Below are positions 39,133 through 49,650 of a DNA stretch of 64,000 bases, piece after piece (within the stretch, counting starts at the first letter, position 1; each line of letters opens with the position of its first letter). The stretch is from Bacteroidota bacterium (GTDB lineage: Bacteria; Bacteroidota; Bacteroidia; Chitinophagales; BACL12). Below the pieces are notes generated by a model. That model ran no database searches and was not told where the DNA came from. It worked only from the letters and a program-made list of their open reading frames with translations. Location of the stretch: assembly GCA_016715425.1 (NCBI GenBank), contig JADKAC010000005.1:310001-374000 (forward strand), read 5' to 3'. The position numbers and the translations under genes are program-made.

Positions 39133-39208
39133 CAAAATATGAAAATCACTTTAAAATTTACTTATCTGATAAAAAAATCAAATCAAAATAGAAAGGTAAA
39201 ATGATTTG

Positions 39209-39310
39209 TCACTACTCACTACTCACTACTCACTACTCACTACTCACTACTCACTACTCACTACTCACTACTCACTACTCACCACTCACTACTCACCATT
39301 CACCATTCAT
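39209..39310 (-). repeat. Heptamer stop array TAGTGAG, long copy (about 14 units)
   Basis: Tandem 7-base units cover about 100 bp, read on the minus strand as TAGTGAG with three degenerate units (ATGGTGA type) next to the gene. The TGA stop of the YfhO gene (39300-39302) lies inside the degenerate units, and the last codons (AAT GAA TGG) look like repeat sequence. No spacers are present, so this is not a CRISPR array. Confidence 0.88.
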
Positions 39311-41751
39311 TCTTTCTATACGCCATAAATAATCCACCACAAATAAGCAGAATCATAATTGAAGAACCGGCAAGAGAAATTTTTCTACCCTTCACATACG
39401 ATGCAGGTTCAAAGCGGAATGTGATTTCGTGTGAACCCGCCGGAACCCATAATCCACGCAATGTATAATTTGCACGAAAATGATCTACATAATTACCATC
39501 AATATATGCCTTCCAATCCTGATTGCCACGATACCAAATTTCTGAAAAAATTGCAGGTGCATCCACATTGTTTTTACTTATGTAAGTAATTTCATTTGGA
39601 GAATAAGTTGCCATTTGAATTGATGCAGTGGAATCATAATTAACTGTAGTTGCAGGAATCTGATTTTTAAATTGCTCATCCACCACTGCAAATTTTAATG
39701 GCTGCAAATTTTCGAGTTCTTTAAATTCTGCATCTGCTCCTTGCCTGAAAACAATGGAATCCACAAACCATGCATTGCCACAAGCACCCGGGTTTTGTTC
39801 TACTACTAATTTATTATTGCGATTGCTGATTACATACTTTGCATTCAGCATATTTATTACTGGTAAATTTCCCTTCGAAATATATCCATCAATTAAATCC
39901 TGATAGCGACCGAGTTTAGCTGCATTATATCCACCTAAACTTTTATAACTGTAAGAAGTAAATCCATCCTGATCTAATCGTCGTGTTGTATTAAACACAC
40001 GGAAGTTTGGATCTGCATCATTTATTTTCGGCATCTGCGATAAAAAGTATTGCTCATAATAATTACTATCACCATAATTTTCATCGGTTAAATAAGTGCG
40101 ACCTGTTGTCCATAAATCAACTACAGATAAAATTCCGATAACAGCAATTACCCAGATTTTATTTATTTTATTTTTTATATAAAACCATATCATCGCAGCT
40201 GCAATACCAATAAAAAATAATGTGCGCACACCATCCATTCTTATCATACTTATACGGTCCTGTTTTAATGCAGCGATGAGTCCGCTTAAATCTGTATCAC
40301 CGGAGTTTTGTGCCATCAATTCTAATTCACGTGGACTTGTCATATTAAATAGTAATGTAGGTACTAACACAAAAATGCTGATTACACCGGCCGCAATTGC
40401 CGCATATTTTAATCCTGTAATTTTTTGCAGATCCGGAATTACATTTTCTTTACGCAATAATTTATCGAGCATAATAAAAGCAAGCAGAGGCATTGCAAGA
40501 CATGCAATTATCAATGCCATCATTACGGTTCTGAATTTATTATACAGTGGAAAATAATTAAACATCGCATCATTAAATGCCGGAAAGTTCTTTCCCCATC
40601 CAAGAAAAAGAGATAGAATAGTGGCCGCAATTAACCACCAGCGCAAACGACCTTCCGCAAGAAAAACAGCTATTAAAAACAAGAAACAAATAATAGCACC
40701 AACGTAAACAGGACCACTGGTGAAAGGTAATTTCCCCAATATTTTGAAGTGAGTTGTTGCAGTTGTTGCGCTTTATTTTGATTGCGTGCAGCAAGCCCTT
40801 GCATATACAACATGGTTTTACTTTCCGGATTTTCTAAAAAAGATTTTGATGAAGCCTGTCCGGCAAAACTTGGATACATTAATGTGAGTGATTCACCAAC
40901 TCCATAACTCCATGCAAACACATAATCTTTATCCAACCCTTCATTTGTATAATTTTCGTTGTGCTCCGTTAATTCTGAACCACCACGAATTGTTTCTTTA
41001 CTGTATTCATACGTAGTTAATAATCGGGATGCATTTACCACAAGTGCAATAATTGTGATGCCTGCAAATATGCCCAAAGTGCGCAAAAATTTCGGCAATG
41101 TTTTTTCTTTAATTGCATAATATAATTCAGATAAAAACCAAAAGCCGATTATAAAAAATAAGTAGTAAGATATCTGTACGTGATTGGCAGTTATTTCCAA
41201 ACACATTCCTAATAATGCCAATGAAATTCCCAACCATAATTTATCTCTGAATAAATAATTTATTCCTGCAAATACAATTGGTGCAAGTACTAATGCATTC
41301 ACTTTCGAATTATGTCCTGCTTCTATAAATGAAATCATGTACGTTCCCAAACCATAACACAAGGCACCGGAAATTGCTATCCAGTTATTTACTTTAAAAC
41401 TGCGAAGCAGAATATAAAAAATAAAAATCCAATAAAAATATAATTTGCCGGACGTGGTAAATTCAATCCAATAAAATCATGTACTCTTTCAAATAAATTT
41501 CCTGTATCACCCAAGTGAATTTGATAAGTGGGCATACCGCTGAATCCGCTTCCTGTCCATAATGCAACATCATCATGGGTATCATTATAATTCAGAATTT
41601 CTTCACTCATTGCCTTGAAACTGATGATATCACTTTGTATTAAAACCTTACCCTGGAATACAGGCATAAAGAAAATTACACTCACAGTAAGAAAAACTGC
41701 AACGGCAATTCCGAAATCAATGAGGCGACTTTTTATTGTAGCATTATCCAT
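39300..41751 (-). CDS. YfhO family membrane protein (two frameshifts)
   Basis: YfhO proteins are polytopic GT-C-like membrane proteins linked to glycosylation of lipoteichoic acids or other surface polymers. The N-terminal frame (41389-41751) has RLIDFGIAVAVFLTVSVIFF and WTGSGFSGMPTYQIHLG. The middle frame (to about 40740) has MISFIEAGHNSKVNALVLAP, ITANHVQISYYLFFIIG and WSYGVGESLTLMYPSFAG. The last frame runs to 39300. One missing A at 41393-41395 restores AVLKVNNWIAIS, and one missing G in the run at 40734-40737 restores YWGKLPFTSGPVYVGA. Joined length is about 817 residues with a dozen or more spans and a periplasmic C-terminal domain. Sequence error is likely. Confidence 0.85.
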
Positions 41752-41822
41752 ATTACACTCAAATTTGAAGCAGCTAAATTAAAACTTACATGGAACAAAG
41801 TATCCGATTGCACGATTAGTTT

Positions 41823-41830
41823 TAAGTTTG
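41823..41830 (+). promoter_or_regulatory. -7 box TAAGTTTG before the GT4 gene
   Basis: An exact TAnnTTTG match 15 bp upstream of the ATG at 41846, so the leader would be only about nine bases. Confidence 0.45.
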
Positions 41831-41845
41831 TAAGTAGTTCAGCGT

Positions 41846-43156
41846 ATGGATAAAATAGTTAAAGCACTTATCATCACTTATTATTGGCCGCCTTCCGGTG
41901 GCGCTGGTGTGCAGCGTTGGTTGAAAATGTCAAAATATTTCAGGGAGTATGGAATAGAACCTGTGATATATACTCCCGAAAATCCGGATATGGCAATGCA
42001 GGATAGTTCATTACATGCTGAAATTCCCGAAAATATTAAAGTATTAAAACAACCGGTTTGGGAACCGTATGATGCGTATAGAAAATTGCTGGGAAAAAAG
42101 AAAACAGAATCCGTGAATCAGGGATTTATTTCTGAATCAAAAAAATCCGGGTTTTTAGAAAAATTTGCAATTTGGGTGAGAGGGAATTTCTTTATTCCGG
42201 ATGCAAGAAAATTCTGGATAGAACCATCCGTAAAATTTCTTTTAAAATATATTTCTGATAAACCGGTGGATATCATTATTTCAACCGGACCACCACATAG
42301 TATGCACATGATAGCGCTTGCATTAAAACAAAAAACCGAGTTACCATGGATTGCAGATTTCAGAGATCCCTGGACAAATATTGATTTCTATGATCAATTG
42401 CATTTATCTAAATGGGCAGATAAGCAACATCATTTTATGGAACAACAAGTGTTGCAAAATGCAGATTGTGTTGTTACGGTGAGTAATAGTTGGGCAAAAG
42501 ATTTTATAGAATTAGGCAGAAAGGAAGTGGAAGTAATTACAAATGGATTTGATGAAGCAGATTTTCCAAATGAAAGTGTAGAATTATTTTCAGGCTTTGT
42601 GTTGCATCATATCGGCTCCATGAATAAAGATCGCAATCCACATGTTTTATGGAAAGTATTAAAAGAATTATGCGCAACAAATTCTGATTTTAAAAATGAT
42701 TTAAAAATTATGTTGACCGGTAAAAATGATTTTGCAGTTATTGAATCAATAAAAGAAAATGGATTGTTTTCACATTTGGAATTGATCGAATATATGCCGC
42801 ATGCTGAAATTGTAAAGCAAGTGCCTAAGTCAACAGTATTATTATTACCGTTGAATGATACACCGAATGTTGCAGGTGTTATTCCCGGAAAATTATTTGA
42901 ATATCTTGCAGCTAAACGACCAATATTATGCATTGGCGATTCAACAGGAGATTCCGCAAAAATTATTACAGAATGTAATGCAGGATATGTTTGTGATTTC
43001 ACGGATGCGCATGCAATGAAAAATGCGTTGATTGATATGTATCAAAAATTTCGCAACAATACATTGCAAGTAAATTCAAAAAATATAGAACAATACACTC
43101 GTAAAGGCGGCGCTAAAAAGTTTGCGGAGATTATGCATGGATTGGTAAGTCTCTGA
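41846..43156 (+). CDS. Family 4 glycosyltransferase
   Basis: A 436-residue GT-B fold enzyme. The N-terminus has the glycine-rich start (ALIITYYWPPSGGAGVQRWL) followed by IIISTGPPHSMHMIALALKQ and IADFRDPWTNIDFY. The C-terminal half holds the donor-binding region (LHHIGSMNKDRNPHVLWKVL, YMPHAEIVKQVPKSTVLLLP, GVIPGKLFEYLAAKRPILCI), where the glutamate of GKLFEY binds the nucleotide sugar. It probably takes part in surface polysaccharide synthesis with the neighbouring wecB. Donor and acceptor are unknown. Confidence 0.92.
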   Translation: MDKIVKALIITYYWPPSGGAGVQRWLKMSKYFREYGIEPVIYTPENPDMAMQDSSLHAEIPENIKVLKQPVWEPYDAYRKLLGKKKTESVNQGFISESKKSGFLEKFAIWVRGNFFIPDARKFWIEPSVKFLLKYISDKPVDIIISTGPPHSMHMIALALKQKTELPWIADFRDPWTNIDFYDQLHLSKWADKQHHFMEQQVLQNADCVVTVSNSWAKDFIELGRKEVEVITNGFDEADFPNESVELFSGFVLHHIGSMNKDRNPHVLWKVLKELCATNSDFKNDLKIMLTGKNDFAVIESIKENGLFSHLELIEYMPHAEIVKQVPKSTVLLLPLNDTPNVAGVIPGKLFEYLAAKRPILCIGDSTGDSAKIITECNAGYVCDFTDAHAMKNALIDMYQKFRNNTLQVNSKNIEQYTRKGGAKKFAEIMHGLVSL

Positions 43157-43502
43157 TGTTGCATGAGATTGCTTCGTACCTCGCAATGACGCTCCGATTG
43201 ATTATTTGCAGAAATAATAAGTACTTTTTTTAAATCTTCACGATAACTCCGAAATTCGATTCTGTGCGTCATTGCGAGGAAGGAACGCAGTGGATGACGA
43301 AGCAATCTTAGGATAGGAAGAAAAATAATTTGATTAAATAATGTTGAGTGAGATTGCTTCTTAAATCCGGAAGGCAGGCGCAATGACGCTCCGATTGATT
43401 ATTTTTTGGTAATTAGAAAGAATTTATTTCCCTCCCTTTTAAGGGGGGGAAAGGGAAATGGAAAATAAAAATTTTGAGATTGCTTCGTACCTCGTTCAGA
43501 AA
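43157..43502. repeat. Intergene filled with REP-like GATTGCTTCGT repeats
   Basis: Three forward copies of AGATTGCTTC are present, at 43165-43207, 43350-43406 and 43476-43494; the first and third continue as GTACCTCG, and the first two share a CAATGACGCTCCGATTGATT tail. One inverted copy lies at 43266-43309. The inverted copy can pair with a neighbour to form a long hairpin. A CCCTCCC/GGGGGGG dyad lies at 43431-43450. No gene is seen. Confidence 0.8.
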
Positions 43503-44609
43503 TTACCCACCGATTGGTAAATCACCAATCACTTCAATAATACGTTTGGTTGCTTTGCCGTCCCACAATGGTGGCACATCTCCTTGCTTATATTTATCAG
43601 ATTCAATTTGATCAATATATTTTTTCAGCAATTCAAAATCCCACTCCACTAATGTATTGCTGCCGATTTCGATAGTGCTTGGTCGTTCTGTATTCGGACG
43701 AATAGTTAGACAAGGTATTCTTCTGAAAGTAGATTCTTCCTGAATGCCGCCACTGTCAGTTAAAATATATTTACAGTCTGCAATTAATTTTTGAAATGCA
43801 AAATAATCCAGCGGTTCTGTTAGAATTAAATTTTTATTTGTGGTGAGTTTTTCTAATAAATGATATTCTTCAAAACGTTTTGTAGTTCGGGGATGCATTG
43901 GGAAAATTAATGTTTGGATAGCAGTGATATAATCAATCAGTTTCAATAGTTTTTTAGCGCCTTCAATATTATCTACATTCGATGGACGATGAATAGTCAT
44001 CAGCACAAAATCTTCATTACTACCTATTTTCAATTGTTGTTTTATATCCGAAGCTTGAATTTTTTCTTCAAATGCCACCATCGTATCAATCATGGTATTT
44101 CCAACAAAAAAAATATGTTCTTTTTTTCTTCCATCTCGCAGCAAATTATCTAATCCGCTTTGTTCAGTTACAAAATAATAATCACTTAATTCATCTGCCG
44201 CCAAACGATTAAATTCTTCGGGCATAGTTCTGTCGTAACTGCGCAAACCACTTTCAAGATGTGCCAAAGGAATTTGCATTTTATTAGCTGTAGTAGCTGC
44301 TGCAAAAGTAGAGTTCACATCACCCACCACAATTAATAAATCAGGAGTGTATTGTTCCAGAATTAATTTCTCTAATGCCAACATAATTTTCGCCATCTGT
44401 GTATTCGGAGTTCCACTTTCTATTTGCATAAAATAATCGGGAACAAGATCGAACTGTTCAAAAAAAACATCTGCCATATTGCGGTCGTAATGCTGACCGG
44501 TATGCACAATTTTAATTTCGACATTTCCCGCAGCCAATGCTTCTTTTCTGAATTGGGTAACCTTAATAAAATTTGGACGAGTACCGACAACAATGAGTAT
44601 TTTTTTCAT
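43503..44609 (-). CDS. wecB: UDP-N-acetylglucosamine 2-epimerase (non-hydrolysing)
   Basis: WecB interconverts UDP-GlcNAc and UDP-ManNAc, a precursor of enterobacterial common antigen-like and capsule glycans. The 368-residue product has MKKILIVVGTRPNFIKVTQF, the aspartate in LIVVGDVNSTFAAA, glutamates in HLESGLRSYDRTMPEEFNRL, the histidine in MTIHRPSNVDN and the C-terminal TDSGGIQEESTFRRIPCLTI. GTRPNFIK replaces the common GTRPEAIK, as in several Bacteroidota. The ATG at 44609 is chosen: an upstream codon at 44627 lies beyond the -7 box at 44617-44624, which implies an almost leaderless mRNA. Confidence 0.93.
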   Translation of the reverse strand: MKKILIVVGTRPNFIKVTQFRKEALAAGNVEIKIVHTGQHYDRNMADVFFEQFDLVPDYFMQIESGTPNTQMAKIMLALEKLILEQYTPDLLIVVGDVNSTFAAATTANKMQIPLAHLESGLRSYDRTMPEEFNRLAADELSDYYFVTEQSGLDNLLRDGRKKEHIFFVGNTMIDTMVAFEEKIQASDIKQQLKIGSNEDFVLMTIHRPSNVDNIEGAKKLLKLIDYITAIQTLIFPMHPRTTKRFEEYHLLEKLTTNKNLILTEPLDYFAFQKLIADCKYILTDSGGIQEESTFRRIPCLTIRPNTERPSTIEIGSNTLVEWDFELLKKYIDQIESDKYKQGDVPPLWDGKATKRIIEVIGDLPIGG

Positions 44610-44616
44610 ATTGCGC

Positions 44617-44624
44617 CAAAGATA
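44617..44624 (-). promoter_or_regulatory. -7 box TATCTTTG for wecB, decides the start
   Basis: An exact TAnnTTTG match on the minus strand, ending only seven bases before the ATG at 44609. Transcription would start at or next to the ATG, so the mRNA may be leaderless. Confidence 0.5.
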
Positions 44625-44694
44625 CATATTGCATTACTGCTCTCTTTTATATGTAGTTGACATAACAAATTCCGTGTTTGCAAAATCTAATATT

Positions 44695-44702
44695 TAAATT
44701 TG
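44695..44702 (+). promoter_or_regulatory. -7 box TAAATTTG before tdh
   Basis: An exact TAnnTTTG match 19 bp upstream of the ATG at 44722, giving a leader of about 13 bases. It is divergent from the wecB promoter. Confidence 0.5.
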
Positions 44703-44721
44703 ACACACATTAAAAATTACT

Positions 44722-45657
44722 ATGCAAAATAAAATTCTTCTCATCGGTGCTTGTGGTCAAATTGGTTCTGAGTTAACAGCTTACTTACGCAATAAAAAAG
44801 GCAATGAAAATATTATAGCCGCTGATATTAAAGAACCACCTGCGGCAATTGCCGATGGTCCGTTTGAAATTTTAAATGTATTGGATAAACAAGCGTTGGC
44901 TGATTTAATAAAAAAACATGAGATAACAGAAATTTACAATCTTGCTGCCATGCTTTCTGCAACAGGTGAAAAATATCCATTGAAAGCATGGGATTTAAAT
45001 ATGAATGGATTATTAAATACATTGGAACTTGCAAAAGAATTACCTATAAAAAAAATATTCTGGCCAAGTTCAATTGCAGTATTCGGACCAAGCACACCGG
45101 TTAATGATACACCACAATTAACAGTGATGGAACCACAAACAATTTATGGTATCAGCAAACTTGCCGGTGAACGTTTATGCGAGTGGTATTTTTTAAAACA
45201 TGGTATTGATGTGCGCAGTATTCGCTATCCCGGTTTAATAAGTTATAAAGCAGAACCCGGCGGAGGCACCACAGATTATGCAGTGGATATTTATTTTCAG
45301 GCAAAACGAAAAGGCAGTTACGATTGCTTTCTTGAAAAAGATACTGTGTTGCCAATGATGTATATGCCCGATGCATTGCGGGCAACAGTTGATCTAATGG
45401 AAACAAATGCAGAACAAATTAAAGTGCGTTCTTCTTATAATGTGTCGGCTATGAGTTTTTCTCCGCAAATGATTAGTGAAAGTATTAAAAAACAATTACC
45501 TGATTTTGCTATTTCTTACACTCCGGATTTTCGTCAGCAGATCGCCGCAACATGGCCACAAAGTATTGATGATTCAGTTGCAAGAAATCATTGGAACTGG
45601 AAACCGGAATACGATCTGGATGCAATGACGAAAGATATGCTTGAAAATGTTAAGTGA
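44722..45657 (+). CDS. tdh: SDR-type L-threonine 3-dehydrogenase
   Basis: This NAD-dependent enzyme oxidises L-threonine to 2-amino-3-ketobutyrate; Bacteroidota use the short-chain, epimerase-like form. The 311-residue product has the nucleotide loop LLIGACGQIGSELTAYL, the catalytic serine region FWPSSIAVFGPSTP, the YGISK tyrosine-lysine pair, and the family-specific RYPGLISYKAEPGGGTTDYA and LPMMYMPDALRATVDLM. Those last two blocks distinguish it from sugar epimerases. It is a single gene; no 2-amino-3-ketobutyrate ligase gene is adjacent. Confidence 0.92.
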   Translation: MQNKILLIGACGQIGSELTAYLRNKKGNENIIAADIKEPPAAIADGPFEILNVLDKQALADLIKKHEITEIYNLAAMLSATGEKYPLKAWDLNMNGLLNTLELAKELPIKKIFWPSSIAVFGPSTPVNDTPQLTVMEPQTIYGISKLAGERLCEWYFLKHGIDVRSIRYPGLISYKAEPGGGTTDYAVDIYFQAKRKGSYDCFLEKDTVLPMMYMPDALRATVDLMETNAEQIKVRSSYNVSAMSFSPQMISESIKKQLPDFAISYTPDFRQQIAATWPQSIDDSVARNHWNWKPEYDLDAMTKDMLENVK

Positions 45658-46009
45658 TAGGAAAAAAAGTAATTACGAATTATATTTTATTTCTCCAAGT
45701 TTGGCGTCCTCGCCAATCCTTTTAATAAAACATTTACCACGAATTAAACTAATCTATGATTTGAAATTCTAATGCACGAATATATTTTTATTCGTGCACT
45801 TGCCTACCGAAGGCAGGTTCGTATTATTTATTCGTGCATTCGTGGCTGCATTTTTTTTTCTTTTTTTGATTTTTTTTTCTGGTATAGAAATCAAAATTTA
45901 AATTGGATTTATTTGAATAAAAAATTCCACTTTAATAAATTAAAAAATCAAATTAAAATATTTAGTGCTAAATAATTTTTATTACCTTAGTCATCTAAAC
46001 CAATTTATC
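45658..46009. repeat. Intergene with dyad repeats and a promoter
   Basis: It contains one copy of the GTTTGGCGTCCTCGCCAATC dyad (45699-45718). A CCACGAAT...ATTCGTGG inverted repeat (45737-45845) encloses the GCACGAATA/TATTCGTGC-type hairpin and a 43-base segment at 45783-45825 that recurs exactly at 50841-50883. A near-match -7 box TACCTTAG (45983-45990) lies 19 bp upstream of the ATG at 46010. Confidence 0.7.
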
Positions 46010-49000
46010 ATGAAAAATTTATTTACTAAATCTACCCCCCCCTCAGAATCTTACAAATAGCATCATGCTTAATCTGTTTTCTGCTTTTTAATTTTAATAA
46101 TATTCTTATGAGTCAAACATTGGTAAACCAACTTTGGCAACTTGAATTAAACTATCCTGATACTGTAGAATGGAATGCATCTATTTTAGATGGTGGTTAT
46201 CTGATTACCACAGGAAATACATGGAATGGTGCAACTCAAAAAACAAACATCGTTACTACAAAAACAAATCAGGGTGGCAGCATTGTTTGGCAAACTGAAT
46301 ACAACGGAACAGCAAGTGGTTTTGATTATGGTGCTGCATTAATTAAAGATGGCAGCGGTAATATATTTGTTGCAGGTGCTACTAATGCATCCGATGATTA
46401 TACTTATGATATTGTAGTAATTAAATATAATTCAATTGGAGTGCAACAATGGGCTACCACTTTTGATGGTACAGGTGCCGGTAATGATATACCTTCCGAT
46501 ATACTTTTAATAGGTACTGATATATATGTATGTGCCGCAAGTATTGGAATTACTACCGGATACGATTATTTATTATTAAAATTAAATTCAGGTGGTACAG
46601 TGCAATGGAATAAGCGATATGATTACACAAGTTTATACGATATACCCGGTCATCTTATTAGCAATGGTGGAACCAATATAGTAGTGAGTGGTGCGAGTCA
46701 GTCCTCAGCCACAAATTGGGATTATACTTCACTTAAATACAATCCGTCAGGCACATTAATTCAGACGCAACGCAGCAGTGCAGCAGGCTATGGTTTCGAC
46801 AGACCAACAGGATTAGTTACCGATGGCAGCGATAATTTTTATATAACAGGTTATACTTATAATGGTACTGACTACGATATGCGCACAATAAAATTAGATG
46901 AAGATTTATCACCTGTTTGGACAGTAAGCGAAAACGATGGCGGAGAAGATGGCAGCAATGCAATATGTATAGATGGTAGTGATAATATTTATATAGCCGG
47001 CTATGCAGAAAATTCGGCTGATAACAAACAAATAAAAATAGTAAAGTACAACAGCGGCGGAACTTTGCAATGGGAAAAAATACTGCAAAACAGCAGTAAC
47101 GATATAGAAGCGCAGGCAACAGGAATAACATATAATAGTACAAGCGACCGTGTAGTAATTACAGGTTTTTATGAATATACATCAGGCAAAAAAGTGATTA
47201 CCACTTTTGCATTAAGAACGGATAATGGAAACCTCACCTGGAAAAAAGAATATCCAAATCTGGGAGAAAGTATTGATATACCAACAAATGTATTAGCTAA
47301 TAATAATTATGTTTGGGTATATGGTAGAAGAACTGTAGATGATACCACCAGATATGTTACGGTGAAGTATGAGACGTGGGAAAAACCTAATACAAATATT
47401 TTAGATAGTTTAGATAGACCTATATATAGAGATAATGAAGTTATCATCAGATTTAATCCCGAACTGCTTGATAAGAATTTTATTGACAACAAACAACAGG
47501 TTTATACAAATCTTGCAGATGTTTTGATAGATACAACATATGATAAAATAGCTTCACTTTTAAAGGGTAATGGAGTTCAATTTACACCAAAAGCAATTAA
47601 AATTTATAAACAGTTTACAAGTAATGATTCTACTTCGATTAGCCGAACTGGAGAGACAATAAAACTTACCGAATTTTGGGCAAGTATTTTAGTGACATGC
47701 GATCCGAGTGTTGATGAATTTAATTTATCAGATACACTTTCAAATATTACAGGAGAAATTTTATATGCTCATCCTAATTGGATAGGATTTCAGTTTGATG
47801 ATGCTAATGATGAGGATTATAATACACAGCTAAGTTTATTTACTGAAAATCCTGATTTTGTAAATGCACACATTGAAATAGAAGATGCTTGGGATATTGA
47901 AGTTGGAGATGAAAACATTAAAGTTGGTATATTGGATAATTCTATTGATTGGTCACACGAAGATTTTGGAGATGGAACACTTTCTGGTAGTAAGATAAAA
48001 GGGGGTTTTGATTTTGCAAATTCTGTTGATTTTGCTTCTATGGGATTGCCAACAAGTAATGACCATGCAACAAATGTAGCGGGTATTATTGGAGCTTTGC
48101 GAAATAATGAAATTGGGATTGCAGGTATAGCTGGTGGAGATAATACTACCGGAATTAATAATGAAGGGGTTAGCATTTACTCTTTAAAATGTTTCTATGA
48201 AGATGCCATTCTATCAGTTACTTCGTTGTCAGAAGCATTAGTTACTTCTTCTATATCTGGTTTGGAAGTATATCAAGGTTTAAATATTTTGAATTTAAGT
48301 GGGGGCTTTTTAGAAAATGCAATAAATGAAGATACACCTGAATTTAGAGAATTACAATCAGCAGTTGATTTAGCATACAGAAATGAAGTAGTTTTTGTAA
48401 CTGCAAGAGGGCAAGTAAACCAATCAAAATTTGAGGAAGATGGCGATGAACTTTACGCATGGCCAGCCAGTTTTCTCCAAAATAAAAATTATTGGACAAT
48501 ATGTGTAGGTGCGGCAGGAAATAATGGAGAAAGAAAAACACCAATAAATAGTGACCCCTCTGACGAGATTGACGAATTTTATTCATTGATTGGAGGAGGA
48601 ATAGATTTAATTGCACCAGGAACAAGTGATTTAATCTGGACAACGGGCATTTCAAGTGATGCTGATGCTTCAAATGATTATATTGTTTTTAGAAATTCTT
48701 CAGCGGCTGCACCCCATGTTGCAGGTGTTGCTGCTTTGATGTTAAGCTATGTCAACGATAATCCAATGGTTTTTAATAATCTTTCTCCAGAAGATGTTGA
48801 ATGGATTATTCAGGAATCAGCAGATAATTTTCCGACAAGTGAATATCCTGCTGAATACGATGATTTTACGGGACACGGAATGTTAAATGCAACTAATGCT
48901 TTGGAGTGGCTTGAACTACCTTATAACAAAATCATTCATTATCCTATTAGCGCCCCAACATCGTTAGGTTATTATAGATTAGCTGAACCCGATTATATTA

Positions 49001-49650
49001 AAATATTTATTGCCGATCCGCCCGGAGGGCTTGCTGCTGGTGTTTACTTAGCAGAAGTATGGGATGTTGATTTTGTTTATAATCATTCCATACCCGCAAC
49101 AGCTACATTTATTGCTGGATGGATTAGAAACAGCACAACCACAGGATTAGAACCTATTGATTTAGAGGAAGAGGATTATATCATTCCTTCAGTAACAAAT
49201 ATCTTCGGCTCTGATTATCTTGATGATTTTGATATTTCTTCAACTACAGCAAAAATAAAATCAAGAGTTTATAGAATTACTTACACACAATTTGGAACAG
49301 CAGTAACACCTTTTTATTATCCTAATGCACCAGAAGATGTGGAAGTAAATTATTCTATTTATATAAATGACCCCGCCGCTACAAATATTGAAACTGCAGC
49401 ATTTAATGATGCCAATGTAGTTGTCTTTCCTAACCCTACAAATGAGTTATTAAATATAATTATAGACGATCATATTTGCATTGAGAGGATAGATATATTT
49501 AATATGAATGGGGAGAAGGTATTCAGTAAAAATAATTTTTCAATAGAATCTTTTTTTTCAATTAATATTAATTTTTTGTCTTCTGGATTATATAATATTC
49601 AAATAACTACCAACAATAAATCTTTTAATACTAAAATAATTAAGTATTAA
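46010..49650 (+). CDS. Secreted subtilisin-like (S8) protease with T9SS domain; poly-C frame break in the signal region
   Basis: From the ATG at 46108 the frame is open for 1180 codons, but that start lacks a signal peptide. The ATG at 46010 enters the same protein if the eight-C run (46035-46042) has nine, giving a good signal (LRILQIASCLICFLLFNFN). Residues 1-430 (from 46108) are a beta-propeller of SBBP-like repeats (DGSGNIFVAGATN, DGSDNIYIAGYAE). The S8 domain has Asp near 610 (VGILDNSIDWSHEDF), His near 652 (NDHATNVAGI) and Ser near 864 (NSSAAAPHVAGVAA). The C-terminus is a T9SS sorting domain (VVVFPNPTNELLNI, LSSGLYNIQITT). The tract could be phase-variable or a sequencing error. The next gene follows at once. 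Confidence 0.88.

Noticed and set aside
39209..39310. Tandem array considered as CRISPR
   Set aside because: Units are 7 bp with no spacers, and no cas genes are present anywhere in the window.
45772..45975. Small open frame with YIFIRALAYRRQVRIIYSC
   Set aside because: It is encoded by the CCACGAAT inverted repeat and flanking AT-rich DNA; the same repeat elsewhere is not in a conserved frame.
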